A model generated the notes under the pieces. The model searched no databases. It saw only the letters and a program-made list of their open reading frames with translations, and was not told where the DNA came from. The position numbers and the translations under genes were made by a program. From an uncultured Ilumatobacter sp. (GTDB lineage: Bacteria; Actinomycetota; Acidimicrobiia; Acidimicrobiales; Ilumatobacteraceae), in NCBI GenBank assembly GCA_905182555.1, contig CAJJBX010000013.1, positions 83,954 through 147,953 of the forward strand: 64,000 nucleotides of DNA, written 5' to 3'. The stretch's first letter is position 1, and every line of letters starts with the position of its first letter. Of the stretch, positions 62,073 to 64,000 are shown one piece after another.

Positions 62073-63863
62073 CTACCGGCCGCCGGTGCCCGGGTGGGCC
62101 ACGCCAGGTGCTTCGTAGCCCGGCTTGGTCCACGTGACCGTGTGCGGAATCGGACCGTTGGGCAGCCAAGGCTGCTCGTTATAGGCGTCGTCGTTGTGAT
62201 ACCAGCCCTTCTCGACCGTGCCGAGGGCTGCGTCGATCACCCGATACTGCACCTTTTTGGAGAACGCAGGCTGCGACTCGGTGAACGCGATCACCACGTC
62301 ACCCGGTTCGTACTGACACCGCTCCTGCATCCCAGCGATCAGCCGCTCGTCGAGACAGTGGCCGTCACCGAAGTTCCATCCCGTCAGTACGTTGCTGACG
62401 AACTCGCCCTCGCGCTGCACTCGGGTGTCGAGGTCATCGACGTGGCGCATCAGTGCCGAGATGTGCATTCGGCCCATCGGATGCATCATTCGGAATGCCA
62501 CCGCCTTGTGGACGAAGATCTCCGAGATCTCGCTGCCAAACAGCGGCTCGAGCTGATCGATCTGATTGTCAGCCGACTTCACGATCTTGTCGTTGATCCG
62601 GTCTTCCATCGACTTGTCGCGGAACGAGAACGAGGCCGACGCCCAGTTGCCGGCGTACTGCTTCATGCCGACCAGGAACGAGACGTACTGCGGCATCAAG
62701 GCCCCCAGCACGATCGGGAACAGTGCGCACACAACGACCCCGCCGAGTAACGCCGGGTGCATGTCGCCGACCCCATAGCCATCGCCCGCATGGAAGTTCC
62801 CGAAGAGGAACGCTACGCAGAAGATGAAGAACACGTTCCACTCGAGCGGCACCGCGATCGGGAACGTCGAGATAATAAAGGTGTGCAACATCCAGATTGA
62901 CACGATTGCGATCCAGGTGAGCCACGGCCACGGCGAGAAGAGCAATGCGAGTGGCATCACGACTTCGCACGTTGTGCCACCGATGTGACCCAACAGATGG
63001 GTGAGTCTCGATGGGCGAATGTCGTTTGGATAGTCCTTGACCGTCGCCTTTTTGAACCGATCGGAGGTGACCCACGGAGTGTTCTGCACCATGATCGCCA
63101 CAGTCGACGAGAACCCGTGCTGCAACTTCGAGAATCCTGCGCCCATCCAGACGATGACGATGAAAATCTTCGCGGCGACGACCATGTCGACGAAGTTCGT
63201 AAACAGCCCGAAACAGATCAGGGTCGGCACGTACTGCTCAGCGCGTGAAGACAAGAATACGATTTTGTCGCGGAAGCTCATCAAGATGATCAGCCCGCAG
63301 TAAATGAGCACAGCCCATTGCGGCAACATGCCAGCGCTGCTGTCTGGCAATCCGTCGACCGGGTCCCCAGACAAAAACAACAACAGGACCAGGCTGGCCA
63401 GAATCAGCTTGTACAGCCCCGTGTCCCACGGCGTGCGGCGCGTGCCCTTCGTCAGCGGGACGTGGTTGGGATACGGCGGTACCCGCATCGTGTCGTTCTG
63501 CCACCAATACAGGATCCCCCCAATCGGCGGGTCGAAGTGAAAGGCCAACGGGCCGCACGTCGCAGCCAGGCCCATGATTTCAAGCAGGATCGTCCAGATC
63601 ATCAGCTTCTGGTAGAGGATCGGCTCGTCCCACCAGCCACCGATGTCGTTGAACTCGAGGCCTGCGGTAAATGCCCCGGCAATGATGAGCCCGAACAACA
63701 TATAGAAGAGGAGCTTCCAGGCGTAGAAAGTGCCGGTCTGTTTCGGTGTGCCGAAACCCTCTTCGACCCAGTGGAGCTGCAACATCTTCATCCGTTCGAA
63801 GAACGGCATGCTGTCGAATTCGTCGAGATCGACGGGTGGCAGCTCAGCAGTACGATATCCCAT
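62073..63863 (-). CDS. DUF3556-type transmembrane protein
   Basis: 596 residues with about ten hydrophobic helices in the N-terminal two thirds and a soluble C-terminal part. Blocks such as HWVEEGFGTPKQTGTFYAWK, FDPPIGGILYWWQNDTMRVP and PYPNHVPLTKGTRRTPWDT match the DUF3556 membrane proteins seen in mycobacteria and relatives. Function is unknown; lipid handling has been suggested by its distribution. Its start is 5 bp after the stop of the partial gene at the window end, so the two are coupled. Confidence 0.78.
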   Translation of the reverse strand: MGYRTAELPPVDLDEFDSMPFFERMKMLQLHWVEEGFGTPKQTGTFYAWKLLFYMLFGLIIAGAFTAGLEFNDIGGWWDEPILYQKLMIWTILLEIMGLAATCGPLAFHFDPPIGGILYWWQNDTMRVPPYPNHVPLTKGTRRTPWDTGLYKLILASLVLLLFLSGDPVDGLPDSSAGMLPQWAVLIYCGLIILMSFRDKIVFLSSRAEQYVPTLICFGLFTNFVDMVVAAKIFIVIVWMGAGFSKLQHGFSSTVAIMVQNTPWVTSDRFKKATVKDYPNDIRPSRLTHLLGHIGGTTCEVVMPLALLFSPWPWLTWIAIVSIWMLHTFIISTFPIAVPLEWNVFFIFCVAFLFGNFHAGDGYGVGDMHPALLGGVVVCALFPIVLGALMPQYVSFLVGMKQYAGNWASASFSFRDKSMEDRINDKIVKSADNQIDQLEPLFGSEISEIFVHKAVAFRMMHPMGRMHISALMRHVDDLDTRVQREGEFVSNVLTGWNFGDGHCLDERLIAGMQERCQYEPGDVVIAFTESQPAFSKKVQYRVIDAALGTVEKGWYHNDDAYNEQPWLPNGPIPHTVTWTKPGYEAPGVAHPGTGGR

Positions 63864-63868
63864 GTCAG

Positions 63869-64000
63869 TTACTTCCTTGCTCGCATCGATCGGTCACGCC
63901 GTTGGCGCTCGATCTCCAAGTAGTAGTCATCATCTTGTTCTCTCCTTGTGGAGACGGTCCTTCCGGTTAGGCGAGACAACTCACGCTCGCGAACTCTCAG
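63869..64000 (-). CDS. 3' end of a gene continuing beyond the window
   Basis: An open frame enters from the window end and stops at a TAA at 63869. It reads ELSRLTGRTVSTRREQDDDY and ends IERQRRDRSMRARK, a basic, charged tail with no stop before the window edge. The 5-bp gap to the DUF3556 gene suggests an operon. Too little is seen to assign a function. Confidence 0.45.
   Translation of the reverse strand: MRVRERELSRLTGRTVSTRREQDDDYYLEIERQRRDRSMRARK

Overview
The window is high-GC bacterial DNA with dense, mostly short-gapped genes. It reads as a chromosome segment of an actinobacterium. The clues are an MprA/MprB-type two-component pair, an HTTM-domain protein beside a small membrane-anchored partner, a DUF3556-type membrane protein, a 13E12/DUF222-type HNH remnant, a geranylgeranyl-reductase-family flavoprotein and much acyl-CoA and flavin chemistry. 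A marine Acidimicrobiia/Ilumatobacter-like origin is my best guess, but no rRNA or tRNA gene is present to prove it.

Layout. 1-6 kb: a flavoprotein fused to a ferredoxin-NADP-reductase-like module, a DAO-type oxidase, a divergent LysR regulator and a Rieske oxygenase. 6-9.6 kb: a cold-shock gene, a PQ-loop protein, a CGNR zinc-finger protein and an acetyltransferase, sprinkled with four copies of a 41-bp palindrome. 9.6-17.7 kb: acyl-CoA dehydrogenases, a thiolase with a MarR regulator, and a nitronate monooxygenase. 17.8-22.8 kb: small membrane protein, HTTM protein and a redoxin carrying an in-frame TGA, followed by a two-component system and a repeat-rich secreted protein. 23-29.4 kb: geranylgeranyl-reductase-like enzyme, DMF-amidase-like hydrolase and a four-gene catabolic operon. 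29.5-37.5 kb: FabH-like synthase, EngB, azoreductase, aminotransferase, a broken D-aminoacylase and a crotonase. 37.5-44.2 kb: CAP protein, AzlCD exporter, TrmB, pirin, homocysteine methyltransferase and purEK. 44.2-47 kb: ribE-ribBA-ribH behind an FMN riboswitch. 47-64 kb: PLP enzyme plus kinase, DUF3048 surface protein, nitrilase, agmatinase family, nitroreductase-SRPBCC fusion, PfkB, PhyH, PhnA-like, Nei-like and DUF3556 genes.

Two themes stand out. First, the redoxin gene at 19314-19865 has TGA exactly where the family has the first cysteine of its CxxC motif, with the same frame continuing to a normal stop. This is a strong candidate selenoprotein (U-L-P-C). Second, at least ten otherwise normal genes are split by single-base frameshifts. 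Several map to short C or G runs, so many are probably sequencing or assembly errors rather than true pseudogenes. The redoxin TGA is different because no frame change is involved.

Non-coding structure is rich. Besides the 41-bp palindromes there is a second hairpin family placed just after stop codons, a third shared palindrome family, several candidate operators in divergent promoters, and many 9- or 12-bp tandem repeats, most of them in or beside genes. Remnants of an M24 peptidase, a family-2 glycosyltransferase and an HNH protein point to past deletions.
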